From [Mycobacterium] manitobense (GTDB lineage: Bacteria > Actinomycetota > Actinomycetes > Mycobacteriales > Mycobacteriaceae), in NCBI RefSeq assembly GCF_025821665.1, contig NZ_JACKSJ010000117.1, positions 1 to 64,000 of the forward strand: a stretch of 64,000 bases of DNA, given 5' to 3'. Within the stretch, counting starts at the first letter, position 1; every line of letters begins with the position of its first letter. A program made the translations under genes and the position numbers. The notes under the pieces are model-generated. The model saw nothing but the letters and a program-made list of their open reading frames with translations, ran no database searches and was not told the DNA's origin. Positions 33,466 to 42,898 of the stretch are shown here, in pieces.

Positions 33466-34776
33466 TCAGCCCGCCTGCTCGCGCGCTGCCTTCTCCGCCT
33501 GCGCCGCCTTCACGCGGCCTTCGTTGATCTCGGCCATCGCCTCGGGGATCTCACCGGCGGTGAACTTGCCGCCGCGGCCGGTCGGCAGGCCGCCGAATGA
33601 GTAGGTCTCGTCGAAGAGCGGCGCGTCGGACGCTTCGCGCCGCGACTCCACCTTCTCGATGACGGGCTCGAGGCGTTTCGCCTTGTCCGTCACGGCCTTC
33701 TGGTCGCGCTCGATGAACTCGGGCAGGATCTCTTTGCCCATGATCTCGATCGATTCCATGGTGCCCTCATGGCTGCGCGGGTTGAGCAGCAGGATGATCT
33801 CGTCGACCCCGCTGGCCTCGTAGCCGCGCAGGAACTCCCGCACCGTGTCCGGCGAGCCGATCGCGCCGCGGCCGGGTCCGTAGGCCAGCGTCGGGTCCTC
33901 CTTGACCGCCTGCTCGTAGAGCTCCCACACGCCGGTGCGGCCGGGGGTGTGCATCCCGGTCATGTAGTAGTGCATGATGCCGAACGAGAAGAAGCCGCCA
34001 CCGATTCCGAGCTTTTTCAGCGCCTCGTCGTCACTCTTGGCGACCATCATCGACAGGTCGCCGCCGATGGCGAGCAGGTTCGGGTTGATCGCCGGGGTGA
34101 TTGGAGTGCCCTTCTCCTCGAACTCCCGGTAGTAGCCGTCCACCCGCTCCTTGAGCGCCTCGGGTCCGGTGTAGGCGAAACTCAGTGCGCCGATCGCCTT
34201 CTGGGCGGCCATCTGCACCGACGACGGCCTGGTGCAGGCCACCCAGACCGGCGGGTGGGGCTGCTGCAGCGGCTTGGGGATCACGTTGCGGGCGGGCATC
34301 TCCACGTGCTCGCCCTTGAAACCGGAGAACGGCGCCTCGGTCATGCACCGGATCGCGACCTCGAGGGCCTCCTCCCACTGTGCGCGCTTGTCGGCCGGGT
34401 CGATGTTGAAGCCACCGAGCTCGGCCACCGACGACCCCTCGCCGGTGCCGAACTCGACACGGCCGTTGGACAGGTGGTCCAGCGTCGCGACCCGCTCGGC
34501 GATGCGGGCGGGGTGGTTGATCGGCGGCGGCAGGTGCATGACACCGAAGCCCAGCCGGATGTCCTTGGTGCGCTGGCTCGCCGCGGCCAGGAACATCTCC
34601 GGAGCGGTCGAGTGACAGTACTCCTCGAGGAAGTGGTGCTCGGTGAGCCAGACGGTGGAGAAGCCGGCCTTGTCGGCGGCCTCCACCTCGTCGAGGCCGT
34701 GCTGGAACAGCTGGTGCTCGTCGTCGTCAGACCACGGCCGCGGCAGCGGGAATTCGTAGAACAGCGAGATCTTCAT
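33466..34776 (-). CDS. LLM-class flavin-dependent monooxygenase
   Basis: A 436-residue bacterial-luciferase-like protein: MKISLFYEFPLPRPW strand, TVWLTEHHFLEEY, RVEFGTGEGSSVAEL, and KPLQQPHPPVWVACTRPSS. The length, and the flavin reductase encoded three genes on, suggest an FMN-using two-component monooxygenase (possibly Baeyer-Villiger type) rather than an F420 enzyme. Its start is 2 bases after the KstD-like gene's stop. A lysine/glutamate-rich C-terminal extension (EINEGRVKAAQAEKAAREQ) may be a coiled-coil. Confidence 0.84.
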   Translation of the reverse strand: MKISLFYEFPLPRPWSDDDEHQLFQHGLDEVEAADKAGFSTVWLTEHHFLEEYCHSTAPEMFLAAASQRTKDIRLGFGVMHLPPPINHPARIAERVATLDHLSNGRVEFGTGEGSSVAELGGFNIDPADKRAQWEEALEVAIRCMTEAPFSGFKGEHVEMPARNVIPKPLQQPHPPVWVACTRPSSVQMAAQKAIGALSFAYTGPEALKERVDGYYREFEEKGTPITPAINPNLLAIGGDLSMMVAKSDDEALKKLGIGGGFFSFGIMHYYMTGMHTPGRTGVWELYEQAVKEDPTLAYGPGRGAIGSPDTVREFLRGYEASGVDEIILLLNPRSHEGTMESIEIMGKEILPEFIERDQKAVTDKAKRLEPVIEKVESRREASDAPLFDETYSFGGLPTGRGGKFTAGEIPEAMAEINEGRVKAAQAEKAAREQAG

Positions 34777-34778
34777 GG

Positions 34779-36566
34779 TTACCTCCGTGGGCTGTCGAGG
34801 GTCGAGTGGTGGGGGATCGAGGAGTGGGTAATCGAGAGAGTGCCTGCGGTGTCGCCGCCGGCGATGTGCCGGGCGGCCACGTAGCCGAACGTCATGGCGG
34901 GGCCGATGGTCGCGCCTGCCCCGGCGTAGCTGCGGCCCATCACCGCGGCCGATGCGTTGCCCACCGCGTAGAGGCCGGCGATCGGTGTGTCGTCGTCGCG
35001 CAGCACCCTGGCGAACTCGTCGGTGCGCAGGCCACCCGAGGTGCCGAGGTCGCCGAGGATGATCTGGAACGCGTAGTAGGGCGGCTTGCCCAGCGGGTGC
35101 AGGTTCGGGTTGGGCAGGGTCGGGTCGCCGTAGTAATTGTCGTAAGCGCTGTCACCGCGGTTGAAGTCGTCGTCGTGGCCGCCGCGCGCCAGTTCGTTGA
35201 ACCGCTCGGCCGTCCGCCGGAGCTGCGCCGGCGGCACGCCGATCTCGGCGGCGAGCTCCTCGAAGGAGTCACCCGCCTTGACGATTCCCGACTCGAGCCA
35301 GGCCTTCGGGACCTTCCACCCGGTGGGCACCGGTGCGAACGGGATCTTCGGCAGCGGCAGGTGGCCGCCGACGACGTAGCGGTGGAACGAGCGGATGTCG
35401 GTGACCAGCCAGCACGGGATGTGCTCCACACCGGTGCGCTCGCCCTCGATCATCGCGTGGGCGAAGTCCATGTAGGGGGCCGCCTCGTTGATGAAGCGCT
35501 CCCCCGCCCCGTTGACGACGAACTGCGCGGGCATCATCCGTTCGTTCAGCATGAACTGCAGCCGCCCGTCCGGCCAGCACATCGCCGGGAACCACCACGC
35601 CTCGTCGAGCAGCTCGGTGGCCGCGCCGACCTTCTGTCCGGCCCGGATGCCGTCACCCGTGGCGGCCGGATTGCCGAAGCTCCAGTCCTTCTCCAGCTCG
35701 GGCAGGTACTCACGGCGCCAGGTCATGTCGTGGTCGAAGCCACCGGCGGCGATGATCACCCCGCGCCGCGCGTGGATGCGCACCGACCGGCCGTCCTTCT
35801 CGACGACGGCACCGATCACCGCTCCCCCGTCGTCGGTGACGAGCTCGCTCATCGGTGCGTCCAGCCACAGCGGGATGTCCTGCTGCTTCATCGCCAGCCG
35901 CATCCGCGCGGCCAGCGACTGGCCGATCGCCGCCATCCGGTCGCCGAACACCCGGGCCCGGACCATCCGCCAGATCAGTTTGAGCAGCACCGCCTTGCCG
36001 CGCCAGTTCTGCCTGACCTGATAGAACAGCCGCAGATCCTTGGGGGCGAACCAGATTCCCTTCGGCGCAAGGGCGAGCGGTGCAAGCAGCTGCTGCTCCT
36101 CGTCGCCCAGCTCCCGCAGGTCGATGGCAGGCACGTTGATGGTGCTGCCGAGCGCCGAGCCGCCGGGCAGTTCCGGGTAGTAGTCGGCGTAGCCGGGTTT
36201 CCAGACGAATTCGAACCACGTGCTGCGCTGTTCGAGGAACTCCATCATCTCGGGCGCGCGGTCGACGTAGGTGCGTAACCGCGCGTCGCTGACCAGTCCG
36301 CCGGTGATGGTCCGAAGGTAGGTGAACACCTCGTCGGGATCGGGCACGTAACCCGCCCGGCGCTGCGACGGTGCACCCGGCACCCAGATGCCGCCGCCTG
36401 ACAGCGCGGTGGAGCCGCCGTACTGCGACGCCTTCTCCACCACCAGCGTGTCGAGGCCGGCCGCGTCGGCGGTCAGCGCGGCGGTCATCCCGCCTCCGCC
36501 GGAACCGATCACGAGCACGTCGACCTCGGTGTCGAAGCCCGCGGTGCCCGCCGCTGCGGACGTCAT
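34779..36566 (-). CDS. KstD-like FAD-dependent dehydrogenase
   Basis: A 595-residue flavoprotein of the fumarate-reductase/3-ketosteroid-delta-1-dehydrogenase group. It shows the FAD motif [36 protein letters not shown], and C-terminal [24 protein letters not shown]. Such enzymes desaturate a ring next to a ketone and can prime it for aromatisation. Its ATG overlaps the stop of the mhpB-like gene, so ring desaturation and meta-cleavage are genetically coupled. A paralogue lies at 40849-42462. Confidence 0.88.
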   Translation of the reverse strand: MTSAAAGTAGFDTEVDVLVIGSGGGGMTAALTADAAGLDTLVVEKASQYGGSTALSGGGIWVPGAPSQRRAGYVPDPDEVFTYLRTITGGLVSDARLRTYVDRAPEMMEFLEQRSTWFEFVWKPGYADYYPELPGGSALGSTINVPAIDLRELGDEEQQLLAPLALAPKGIWFAPKDLRLFYQVRQNWRGKAVLLKLIWRMVRARVFGDRMAAIGQSLAARMRLAMKQQDIPLWLDAPMSELVTDDGGAVIGAVVEKDGRSVRIHARRGVIIAAGGFDHDMTWRREYLPELEKDWSFGNPAATGDGIRAGQKVGAATELLDEAWWFPAMCWPDGRLQFMLNERMMPAQFVVNGAGERFINEAAPYMDFAHAMIEGERTGVEHIPCWLVTDIRSFHRYVVGGHLPLPKIPFAPVPTGWKVPKAWLESGIVKAGDSFEELAAEIGVPPAQLRRTAERFNELARGGHDDDFNRGDSAYDNYYGDPTLPNPNLHPLGKPPYYAFQIILGDLGTSGGLRTDEFARVLRDDDTPIAGLYAVGNASAAVMGRSYAGAGATIGPAMTFGYVAARHIAGGDTAGTLSITHSSIPHHSTLDSPRR

Positions 36567-37519
36567 ACGGCGACCGCCGTCCGGATCGCGAAGCCGGCGA
36601 TCAGGTCCGGCGCCGCCCGGTAGAACCGCTGTTCGGTCCGGTAGCCACCCGCGGCGGCCTGCAGTGCCGCGAAAGCCGCCACCCAGGTGCGGATCTCGTG
36701 TCCGGAGTTGCCGCCCTCGCGGGCGATGAACGGGTTGGACCAGCCGTCCAGGTCGGTCAGCCAGCCCTCGTCGAGGATCTCCAGCAGGGTCTGGTCCCAC
36801 ACCGGGTTCAGTGGTTGCAGCCGGCTCTCGCCACGGGCGAACTGTTGGGCGGCATCGATCACCGCGGCCTGCCGCGCCATCCGCGCCTCGGTGCTGATCG
36901 GGGCCCCGTGCACGATGCGCTCCAGCGCGGCGGGCGGCGCCGTCGCCAGCGTCGGCACCGGCGGGTCGTGTGACAGCCCGCCCGAACCGATCACCAGCAC
37001 CCGCTTGCCGAGTCCGGCGAGGAAGCCGCCCACCGCCGCACCGAGCATCCGGGACCGTTTGAGCGGGCCCAACGGGGTGGCGACGGAGTTGATGAAGATC
37101 GGCAGCACCGGGCGCGACGTCGGATCGCCGAACAGCTTCTCGAGCGGTTGGACGGTGCCGTGGTCGACGTCCATGCTGGCCGAGATCGCCACGTCGACAC
37201 CGGCCTCCCACACCGCGCTCGCGCAGTCGTTGGCCGTCGACTCCGGCACGTCGAGCGGCCCGGCGTGGGTGCCGAAGTCACCGACACCGCGGGCGGACGT
37301 GCCGATGCAGAACGGTGGCATCAGCCGGTAGAAGAAGCCGTTGTAGTGATCGGGCGAGAAGATCACGACGAGCTCCGGGTCGAAGGCGGTGACGAAGTCT
37401 CGGGCGTCCGCGATGGCCGTCCCGATGTCGTCAAGGAGTTCCTGCGACGGTCCCGGAAGATTCAACAGTGGACTGTGCGACATGCAGCACAGCGCCACTT
37501 CCGTTGTGGAGGTTCCCAT
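36563..37519 (-). CDS. mhpB: MhpB-like extradiol (class III) dioxygenase
   Basis: A 318-residue LigB-superfamily dioxygenase closely resembling E. coli MhpB (2,3-dihydroxyphenylpropionate 1,2-dioxygenase). The catalytic histidines appear as H120 ([12 protein letters not shown]) and H184 ([12 protein letters not shown]). Other shared blocks are [39 protein letters not shown]-like LQPLNPVWD and [14 protein letters not shown]. It would open a catechol ring next to a hydroxyl using Fe(II). I place the start at the ATG at 37519; a longer frame starts at 37549. Either start lies inside the 3' end of mhpA, an 89-119 base overlap that is unusually long. Confidence 0.88.
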   Translation of the reverse strand: MGTSTTEVALCCMSHSPLLNLPGPSQELLDDIGTAIADARDFVTAFDPELVVIFSPDHYNGFFYRLMPPFCIGTSARGVGDFGTHAGPLDVPESTANDCASAVWEAGVDVAISASMDVDHGTVQPLEKLFGDPTSRPVLPIFINSVATPLGPLKRSRMLGAAVGGFLAGLGKRVLVIGSGGLSHDPPVPTLATAPPAALERIVHGAPISTEARMARQAAVIDAAQQFARGESRLQPLNPVWDQTLLEILDEGWLTDLDGWSNPFIAREGGNSGHEIRTWVAAFAALQAAAGGYRTEQRFYRAAPDLIAGFAIRTAVAV

Positions 37520-39128
37520 CTGGTTCGTTGCCTCCTCTCTGGGTGACATGCAGCACCGCGAACAGTGCTTCGCTGGTCTCGGGTGCGCGCTGGGCGATGC
37601 AGGCGCCGGCGATGCAGCGGTCCGGCCGCAGGAACAGCACCGACTCGGTGTGCGCGTCGAACCAGGCCTTCACCGCGCCGGTCCGGTCGCCGACGATCAC
37701 GACGTCGGGGTCGTCGTGTCCTGTCCAGTGCAGCTGGGTCACCGGTCGGGCGGCGACGAACCTGGCACCCAATGCCTTCCAGCGGTTGAAGATCTGCTCG
37801 CCGAGCAGGGCGCGCGGGTTGTTGTTCCAGCACAGCACCGCGAATCCGGTGCCGAGGACGTCGTCGAGCAGCACGCCCGCCTGCTCCCGGGTGTCGACGC
37901 GGGGCTGGATGAACAGCGTGCCGGTGGGCGACGTCGGCGTCGGCGCGTGGTCGTGGTGGACCGCACCCTGCTCGTAGCGCGGCATCGGCTTGAACCGCAT
38001 CTCGAGCACGTAGCGCTTCAGCGTCGGGACGACGGACGCGCCACGGATCACCCTGTCGCGCAGCGCCGCAACGCGACGGTTCGTCGGGGAGATGACGCGG
38101 CCCACCATCGTGGACAGGTCGATCATCGCCCGGGCGTGCTTGCGGCGTTCGACGTCGTAGGTGTCCAACAGCGCGTCACCGGCCTGGCCCTTGATCACCG
38201 AAGCCAGCTTCCAGCCGAGGTTGGCGGCGTCGCGGATGCCACTGTTGTACCCCTGCCCCTGCCACACCGGCATCAGGTGTGCGGCGTCGCCGGCCAGGAA
38301 CATCCTGCCGGCGCGGAATGCGCCGGCAATGCGGGAGTGGTGGGTGTAGACCCGGTGCCGGATCACGTCGACGCGCTGCGGGTCCGGAACGAATCTGCCG
38401 AGCATCCGCTCGATGAACGCCGGCTCCTCGACCTGCTCGTCGGACTCGTCGGCGTGGATCATGAACTCGAACCGGCGGATTCCGTGCGCGATCGAGATCG
38501 AGGCGTACGGCCGCTCCGGGTCCGCACCGACCTCGCTGTTGGGGTGGCCCAGCGGATCGTTGGCCACGTCGACGACCAGCCACCGGGTGGCCGATGTGGT
38601 GCCCTCGAACGACACTCCCATCAACCTGCGGGTGGCGCTGCGGCCGCCGTCGCACCCCACGAGATACCGCGCGGTGACCGGGTTCTCGTCACCCGACAGC
38701 CGCACCGTGACGCCGCCTTCGGTCTCGGCGCACGCCTCCATCCGGCTGCCCCAGGCCACCTGCACGTGGTCGAAGCGATCGAGGCCGGCGAGCAGTTCGG
38801 CGTCGACCATCGGCTGGACGAATCCGTTGCGCTTGGGCCAGCCGAAGCGGGCGTCGGGCGGGGCCATCTCGGCGAGCAGCCGCCGGTTGCGGTCGAAGAA
38901 GCGCAGGATCTGGTTCGGCACGGTGTGCGGCAGCACCTTGTCGACCAGGCCGATCGCCTGGAATGTGCGCAGCGCCTCGTCGTCGAGGCCGACGCCCCGC
39001 GGGTAGTCGATCAGACTGTCGCGCTCGTCGACGACGAGTGTGCGTACGTCCTGCAGGCCGAGGATGTTGGCCAGCGTGAGCCCGACCGGCCCGCCTCCGA
39101 CGATGACGACGTCGGCGTCGTTCATCAC
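37431..39128 (-). CDS. mhpA: MhpA-like FAD-dependent aromatic hydroxylase
   Basis: A 565-residue class A flavoprotein monooxygenase like 3-(3-hydroxyphenyl)propionate hydroxylase. It has the GxGxxG motif ([17 protein letters not shown]), the DG motif ([16 protein letters not shown]), the GD motif ([25 protein letters not shown] shown in part by GDAAH) and a C-terminal thioredoxin-like domain. It would hydroxylate a phenol ortho to the existing hydroxyl, giving the catechol for MhpB. The C-terminus extends about 30 residues past the mhpB start. The start overlaps the mhpC stop (ATGATGA). Confidence 0.85.
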   Translation of the reverse strand: MMNDADVVIVGGGPVGLTLANILGLQDVRTLVVDERDSLIDYPRGVGLDDEALRTFQAIGLVDKVLPHTVPNQILRFFDRNRRLLAEMAPPDARFGWPKRNGFVQPMVDAELLAGLDRFDHVQVAWGSRMEACAETEGGVTVRLSGDENPVTARYLVGCDGGRSATRRLMGVSFEGTTSATRWLVVDVANDPLGHPNSEVGADPERPYASISIAHGIRRFEFMIHADESDEQVEEPAFIERMLGRFVPDPQRVDVIRHRVYTHHSRIAGAFRAGRMFLAGDAAHLMPVWQGQGYNSGIRDAANLGWKLASVIKGQAGDALLDTYDVERRKHARAMIDLSTMVGRVISPTNRRVAALRDRVIRGASVVPTLKRYVLEMRFKPMPRYEQGAVHHDHAPTPTSPTGTLFIQPRVDTREQAGVLLDDVLGTGFAVLCWNNNPRALLGEQIFNRWKALGARFVAARPVTQLHWTGHDDPDVVIVGDRTGAVKAWFDAHTESVLFLRPDRCIAGACIAQRAPETSEALFAVLHVTQRGGNEPDGNLHNGSGAVLHVAQSTVESSGTVAGTP

Positions 39129-39991
39129 TGCCGCCCCAGGAGGAAGTCGAGGTGCAGCCGGTTGAACGTCTTCGGATCCTCGTACTGCGGCCAGTGTCCG
39201 CAGCCGGGCATCACCTCGAAGCGGGCGCCCGGGATCATCTCCGCGATCCGCCGGCCCTCGCTGACGTCGGCTGTCGGGTCGTCACTGGTCCACAGCACCA
39301 GCGTGGGCGCGGAAATCGCGCCGTAGTCATCGGGTTTCATCAGATTGCGGGCACGGATCTCGGGGTCCTGCAGTGCCATGATGTCGCGCATCGCGTCGAC
39401 GAAGCCCGGTTGCCGGTACACCCGCTGCCGGCTGGCGACGATGTCGTCGTAGCCCTTCGACTTGTCGGCCATCAACCACTTGATGCGTGCCTGCACGGTC
39501 TCCCACGTGGGGTTCTCGGCGGCGGCCATGGACAGCGTGATGATCCGCTTCATCACCTCCGGATCGGCCTGCGAGCCGCCGGCGGTGTTGAGCACCAGCC
39601 GCTCGAGCCGGTCGGGGTGGTCGACCGCGAACCGCGATGCCACCCAGCCGCCCAGCGACTCGCCGCTGATATGGGCCCGCTGCGCGCCGATCGCGTCGAG
39701 GACCGCCAGGAGGTGATCGACGTAGTGGCGCACCTCCAGCGGGTGGCCCGGCCTGTCGGTGTAGCCATGGCCCAGCATGTCGACCGACCAGGTCGAGAAG
39801 TGTTCCGCATGGGACTCGAGGTTGCGCACATAGGCCTCGGCATGCCCGCCGGAACCGTGCAGCAGGACCAGCGCCGGCAGGGACGGGTCACCTGCGTGCA
39901 GATAACGGGTCCGCACGCCGCCGACATCGAGGTACCCCTGCGAGAACGCGACGCCCTGGAGATCGCTCCACACGCTCTCGTGCTCGGACAT
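39125..39991 (-). CDS. mhpC: MhpC-like C-C bond hydrolase
   Basis: A 288-residue alpha/beta-hydrolase of the meta-cleavage-product group. [17 protein letters not shown] forms the oxyanion loop, Ser112 the nucleophile (SGESLGGW), an Asp near 237-242 ([11 protein letters not shown]) the acid and His266 ([11 protein letters not shown]) the base. It would split the ring-opened product of the MhpB-like enzyme. It is first in the long minus-strand array and divergent from the IclR gene, which parallels the regulator-catabolic layout of known phenylpropionate loci. MhpDEF-type hydratase, aldolase and aldehyde dehydrogenase genes are not in the window. Confidence 0.83.
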   Translation of the reverse strand: MSEHESVWSDLQGVAFSQGYLDVGGVRTRYLHAGDPSLPALVLLHGSGGHAEAYVRNLESHAEHFSTWSVDMLGHGYTDRPGHPLEVRHYVDHLLAVLDAIGAQRAHISGESLGGWVASRFAVDHPDRLERLVLNTAGGSQADPEVMKRIITLSMAAAENPTWETVQARIKWLMADKSKGYDDIVASRQRVYRQPGFVDAMRDIMALQDPEIRARNLMKPDDYGAISAPTLVLWTSDDPTADVSEGRRIAEMIPGARFEVMPGCGHWPQYEDPKTFNRLHLDFLLGRQ

Positions 39992-40059
39992 GGTCCCCTT
40001 CCCGGCGAGTCTGCTGCTCGGCTGGCGGAAATGACGTTCTCGCTCAGTGCGAACAATGT

Positions 40060-40086
40060 GTGCTAATATCGCACCGTTATGTGCAC
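40060..40086. promoter_or_regulatory. Palindromic sites in the mhpC/IclR divergent promoter
   Basis: GTGCTAATATCGCAC (40060-40074) is a GTGC-N7-GCAC inverted repeat, and GTGCAC (40081-40086) follows one turn later. The block is A+T-rich for this genome and lies 69-95 bases upstream of mhpC and 25-50 bases upstream of the IclR ATG. It is a good candidate operator for the IclR protein, which in the E. coli mhp system is the activator MhpR. Activity as operator is inferred. Confidence 0.6.
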
Positions 40087-40110
40087 TATGTTAAGAGCAT
40101 CACTCTCGCA

Positions 40111-40821
40111 ATGACGTCTGTCAAGGGAGACGGCCCCAATCCGCCGGACAAGCTCGCCGCCGGGTCCCAGACCCTCGCGCGCGGGCTCTCTGCCCTGCAG
40201 GCGGTCGCCACCTCGCCGACCGGGCTGACGGTGCAACAGGTCGCCGACTTCGTCGGCGTGCACCGCACCATCGCCTACCGGCTGCTCGGCACCCTGGCGC
40301 AGTTCCGCTACATCACCAAGGGCGAGGACGGGCGCTATAGACCGGCGTCGGGCCTCGCCCTGCTCGGGGCGTCCTTCGACAACAACGTGCGTCAGCTCAG
40401 CGTGCCGGTGCTGCGCGGACTGGCCGACGAACTCGGCGCCACCGTCTCACTGCTCATCGCCGAGGGTGATCAGCAGGTCGCGATCGCGGTGATCGCCCCG
40501 ACCCACGTCTACTACCAGCTGTCCTTCCACGAGGGCAGCCGCTACCCGCTGGACCGGGGCGCCGCGGGCATCGCCCTGCTGTCGAGCATGCCGCCGCGAC
40601 CGGGCGAGCGCGATCTGGTGCCGCAGACCCGAGAGCACGGCTGGGTGATCACCCACGGCGAGGTCGAGCCCAACACCTACGGTCTGGCCGTGCCGGTACG
40701 CCGGCGACCTCCGTCTCCGCCCACCTGCATCAACCTCATCTCGCACCGCGAAGACGTGGTGCGAGAAGGCCGGGCGGCGGTCATCGACGCCGCCGCGAAA
40801 CTGTCCACGATCCTGTCCTAG
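40111..40821 (+). CDS. IclR-family transcriptional regulator
   Basis: A 236-residue IclR protein: an N-terminal winged helix (TLARGLSALQAVATSP, LTVQQVADFVGVHRTIAYRLLGTL, DGRYRPASG) and a C-terminal effector domain (LADELGATVSLLIAEGDQQ). The C-terminal domain ends a little earlier than in most members. I place the start at ATG 40111; the frame also opens from a GTG at 40060, but that would run through the putative operator. It is divergent from mhpC and 27 bases upstream of a KstD-like gene, so it probably senses an aromatic or ring-derived acid and controls both directions. Confidence 0.86.
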   Translation: MTSVKGDGPNPPDKLAAGSQTLARGLSALQAVATSPTGLTVQQVADFVGVHRTIAYRLLGTLAQFRYITKGEDGRYRPASGLALLGASFDNNVRQLSVPVLRGLADELGATVSLLIAEGDQQVAIAVIAPTHVYYQLSFHEGSRYPLDRGAAGIALLSSMPPRPGERDLVPQTREHGWVITHGEVEPNTYGLAVPVRRRPPSPPTCINLISHREDVVREGRAAVIDAAAKLSTILS

Positions 40822-40848
40822 AGGATCGCCCAAAAGGAGATGACTGCG

Positions 40849-42462
40849 GTGACCGAGTGGAACCACGCGACCGACGTGGTGGTGCTGGGCAGTGGCGGCG
40901 CCGGGCTGACCGCAGCACTGACCGCGGCCGCCGACGGCGCGGCGGTCGAGGTGTACGAGAAGGCCGCCACCGTCGGCGGCACCACCGCGGTGTCCGGCGG
41001 GATCGTGTGGATCCCCGCGCACGACCGCGCACCCGACGGCGAACTGACCGCCGAGGACGCGCTGAGCTACCTGCGCGCCCAGTCGCTGGGCTACATGGAC
41101 GACGACCTCGTCGAGACGTTCGTTCGGACCGGCCCGGCGATGCTCGACTTCGTCGAGGCGCACAGCGACCTGCGGTTCGTCGTCGCGGAGGGCTTCCCCG
41201 ACTACAAGCCCGAACTGCCCGGCGGCCGGCCTGCGGGCGGGCGCTCGCTGAACGCCACGCCGTTCGACCTGGCGAAGCTGGGTGACTGGCACGACCGGAT
41301 CACGTCGTTCCCCGCCGACTTCAGCAACGTCGGCATCGACGCCGAGACCCGGGCCCGCATCCACGCGACCGCCGACGAATCCCTGACCGAACCGTGTGTG
41401 GCGGGTACCGCGCTGATCGCCGGGCTGCTCAAGGGCCTGCTCGACGCCGGCGTCACGCCGACCACGCAGGCGCGGGCGGTCGAGCTGATCGCCGAGGACG
41501 GTCGCATCGCCGGAGTGCGGATCGACCACGGCGGCACGCAGATCCAGGTCCGGGCCCGGCGCGGCGTCGTCCTGGCCAGCGGTGGTTTCGAGTGGGATCC
41601 CGCCCTGGTCGACGCATTCCTGCGGGGACCGATGCGCGGCCCCGTCTCACCGCCCAACAACACCGGTGACGGCCTGCGGATGGCGATGGCCCACGGCGCG
41701 GACCTGGCCAACATGGGTGAGGCGTGGTGGGTGCCGATCGTGCAGATCCCCGGCGACACCATCGACGGCCACCCGCGCAGCCGCAGTGTCCGCCTGGAAC
41801 GCACGCGGCCGCGCAGCATCATCGTCAACCGCGCAGGGCAGCGGTTCGTCAACGAGGCGGGCGAGTACAACTCGATGGCCGGCCCGTTCCAGTACCTCGA
41901 CCCCAAGGGCGGGTACGTCAACGACCCGGCATGGATCGTGTTCGACTCGCTGCACCTGAAGAAGTACGGCTTCCTCGGGGTGGAGCCCGACGGGCCTGCG
42001 CCGGGCTGGTTCTCGAAGTCCGCCGATCTCGCCGAACTGCAGGAGAAGACCGGCATCGCCGCCGAGGGGCTGGCCCGCACCCTCGAGGCGTGGAACCGCA
42101 ACGTCGCCGAGGAGGTCGACCCCGAATTCGGCCGCGGGTCGAGTGTCTACGACGGCTACTGGGGCGACCAGAGCGCCGGCTCACCGGCGCTGCAGACGCT
42201 CGGGCCCATCGACACGGCGCCGTTCTACGCGGTCCCGGTGTCCATCGGCGCGATGGGCACCAAGGGCGGCCCGCGCACCGACCGCGACGGCCGGGTGCTG
42301 CACGTCAGCGGCACGCCGATCGCCGGCCTGTTCGCGGCGGGCAACGCAATGGCGGGCGCGACCGGAAAGGCCTACGGCGGCGCGGGCGGCACCCTGGGTC
42401 CGGCCATGGTCTTCGGGCTGCGCGCCGGGCACGCCGCGGCCACCGGCGAATCGCTGGGCTGA
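40849..42462 (+). CDS. KstD-like FAD-dependent dehydrogenase (second copy)
   Basis: A 537-residue flavoprotein of the same family as 34779-36566. FAD binding is shown by VVVLGSGGAGLTAALTA and VYEKAATVGGTTAVSGGIVW; the C-terminal block is GKAYGGAGGTLGPAMVFGLRAGH. I choose the GTG at 40849, which is 9 bases after AAAGGAG; the ATG at 40840 would touch the ribosome binding site. It lacks part of the middle insert of its paralogue (537 against 595 residues). Cotranscription with the IclR gene is likely. It could act on a different ring or a different redox state. Confidence 0.88.
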   Translation: MTEWNHATDVVVLGSGGAGLTAALTAAADGAAVEVYEKAATVGGTTAVSGGIVWIPAHDRAPDGELTAEDALSYLRAQSLGYMDDDLVETFVRTGPAMLDFVEAHSDLRFVVAEGFPDYKPELPGGRPAGGRSLNATPFDLAKLGDWHDRITSFPADFSNVGIDAETRARIHATADESLTEPCVAGTALIAGLLKGLLDAGVTPTTQARAVELIAEDGRIAGVRIDHGGTQIQVRARRGVVLASGGFEWDPALVDAFLRGPMRGPVSPPNNTGDGLRMAMAHGADLANMGEAWWVPIVQIPGDTIDGHPRSRSVRLERTRPRSIIVNRAGQRFVNEAGEYNSMAGPFQYLDPKGGYVNDPAWIVFDSLHLKKYGFLGVEPDGPAPGWFSKSADLAELQEKTGIAAEGLARTLEAWNRNVAEEVDPEFGRGSSVYDGYWGDQSAGSPALQTLGPIDTAPFYAVPVSIGAMGTKGGPRTDRDGRVLHVSGTPIAGLFAAGNAMAGATGKAYGGAGGTLGPAMVFGLRAGHAAATGESLG

Positions 42463-42488
42463 CGCACTCAGCGGGGCATGCGCGCGGG

Positions 42489-42740
42489 CTACGCCGTCTG
42501 CGACCGGCGCCGTGCCTCGCTGCGTGCTTCGGCTCCGCTCTCCTGGACCTCGGCGTCGTACTGCGGACTGGTACGGCCGACGTAGCTGCCGTCCTCGCCA
42601 TCGTCATTCGCCCGCGATCCCGCGACGGCTGCGTCACCCGAAACGTCGGACTCGCCCTTCTCCTGACGAGCCCGATGCCCGTCCTTCGACGCGCCGACCA
42701 GACGGCCTACCTTGTTCTTGACACCATCGAGAATTGCCAC
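42489..42740 (-). CDS. Small hydrophilic repeat-free protein, possible stress protein
   Basis: An 83-residue protein that I do not recognise by name, starting at a GTG with GGAGA six bases upstream. The N-terminus (AILDGVKNKVGRLVGASKDG) is amphipathic and helical, and the rest is very hydrophilic and disordered-looking, rich in Asp, Glu, Ala, Gly, Ser and Arg. Small CsbD-like or hydrophilin-like stress proteins have this composition. There is no signal peptide and no cysteine. It is monocistronic, between the KstD-like gene and a divergent TetR gene. Confidence 0.6.
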   Translation of the reverse strand: MAILDGVKNKVGRLVGASKDGHRARQEKGESDVSGDAAVAGSRANDDGEDGSYVGRTSPQYDAEVQESGAEARSEARRRSQTA

Positions 42741-42881
42741 GAGTCTCCATCCGGGCCCTGGGGCCCCATCGGTGTGCGGCATACCCGCAGGCGGCGGGGC
42801 GAATCCTGGTCTCGGCAGACGTCACAGACGGGTCACGCGGCGACTGTCACCCTGTTCGCGCGGATCGGCTAGGCGCCCGGC

Positions 42882-42898
42882 TATACCCTGACGGGGTG
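42882..42898 (+). promoter_or_regulatory. Candidate -10 element giving a leaderless TetR transcript
   Basis: TATACC at 42882-42887 stands 8 bases before the GTG at 42896, so transcription would begin at or within a base or two of the start codon. No ribosome binding site is visible between them. Leaderless GTG/ATG transcripts are common in mycobacteria. No good -35 is seen. Confidence 0.4.

Noticed and set aside
37389..39326. 645-residue plus-strand frame opposite mhpA/mhpC
   Set aside because: Shadow frame with no motif; the minus strand carries complete mhp-type catalytic motifs.
42734..42895. N-terminal extension of the TetR protein
   Set aside because: The extra 54 residues cross the divergent small gene and its promoter and do not resemble a TetR N-terminus.
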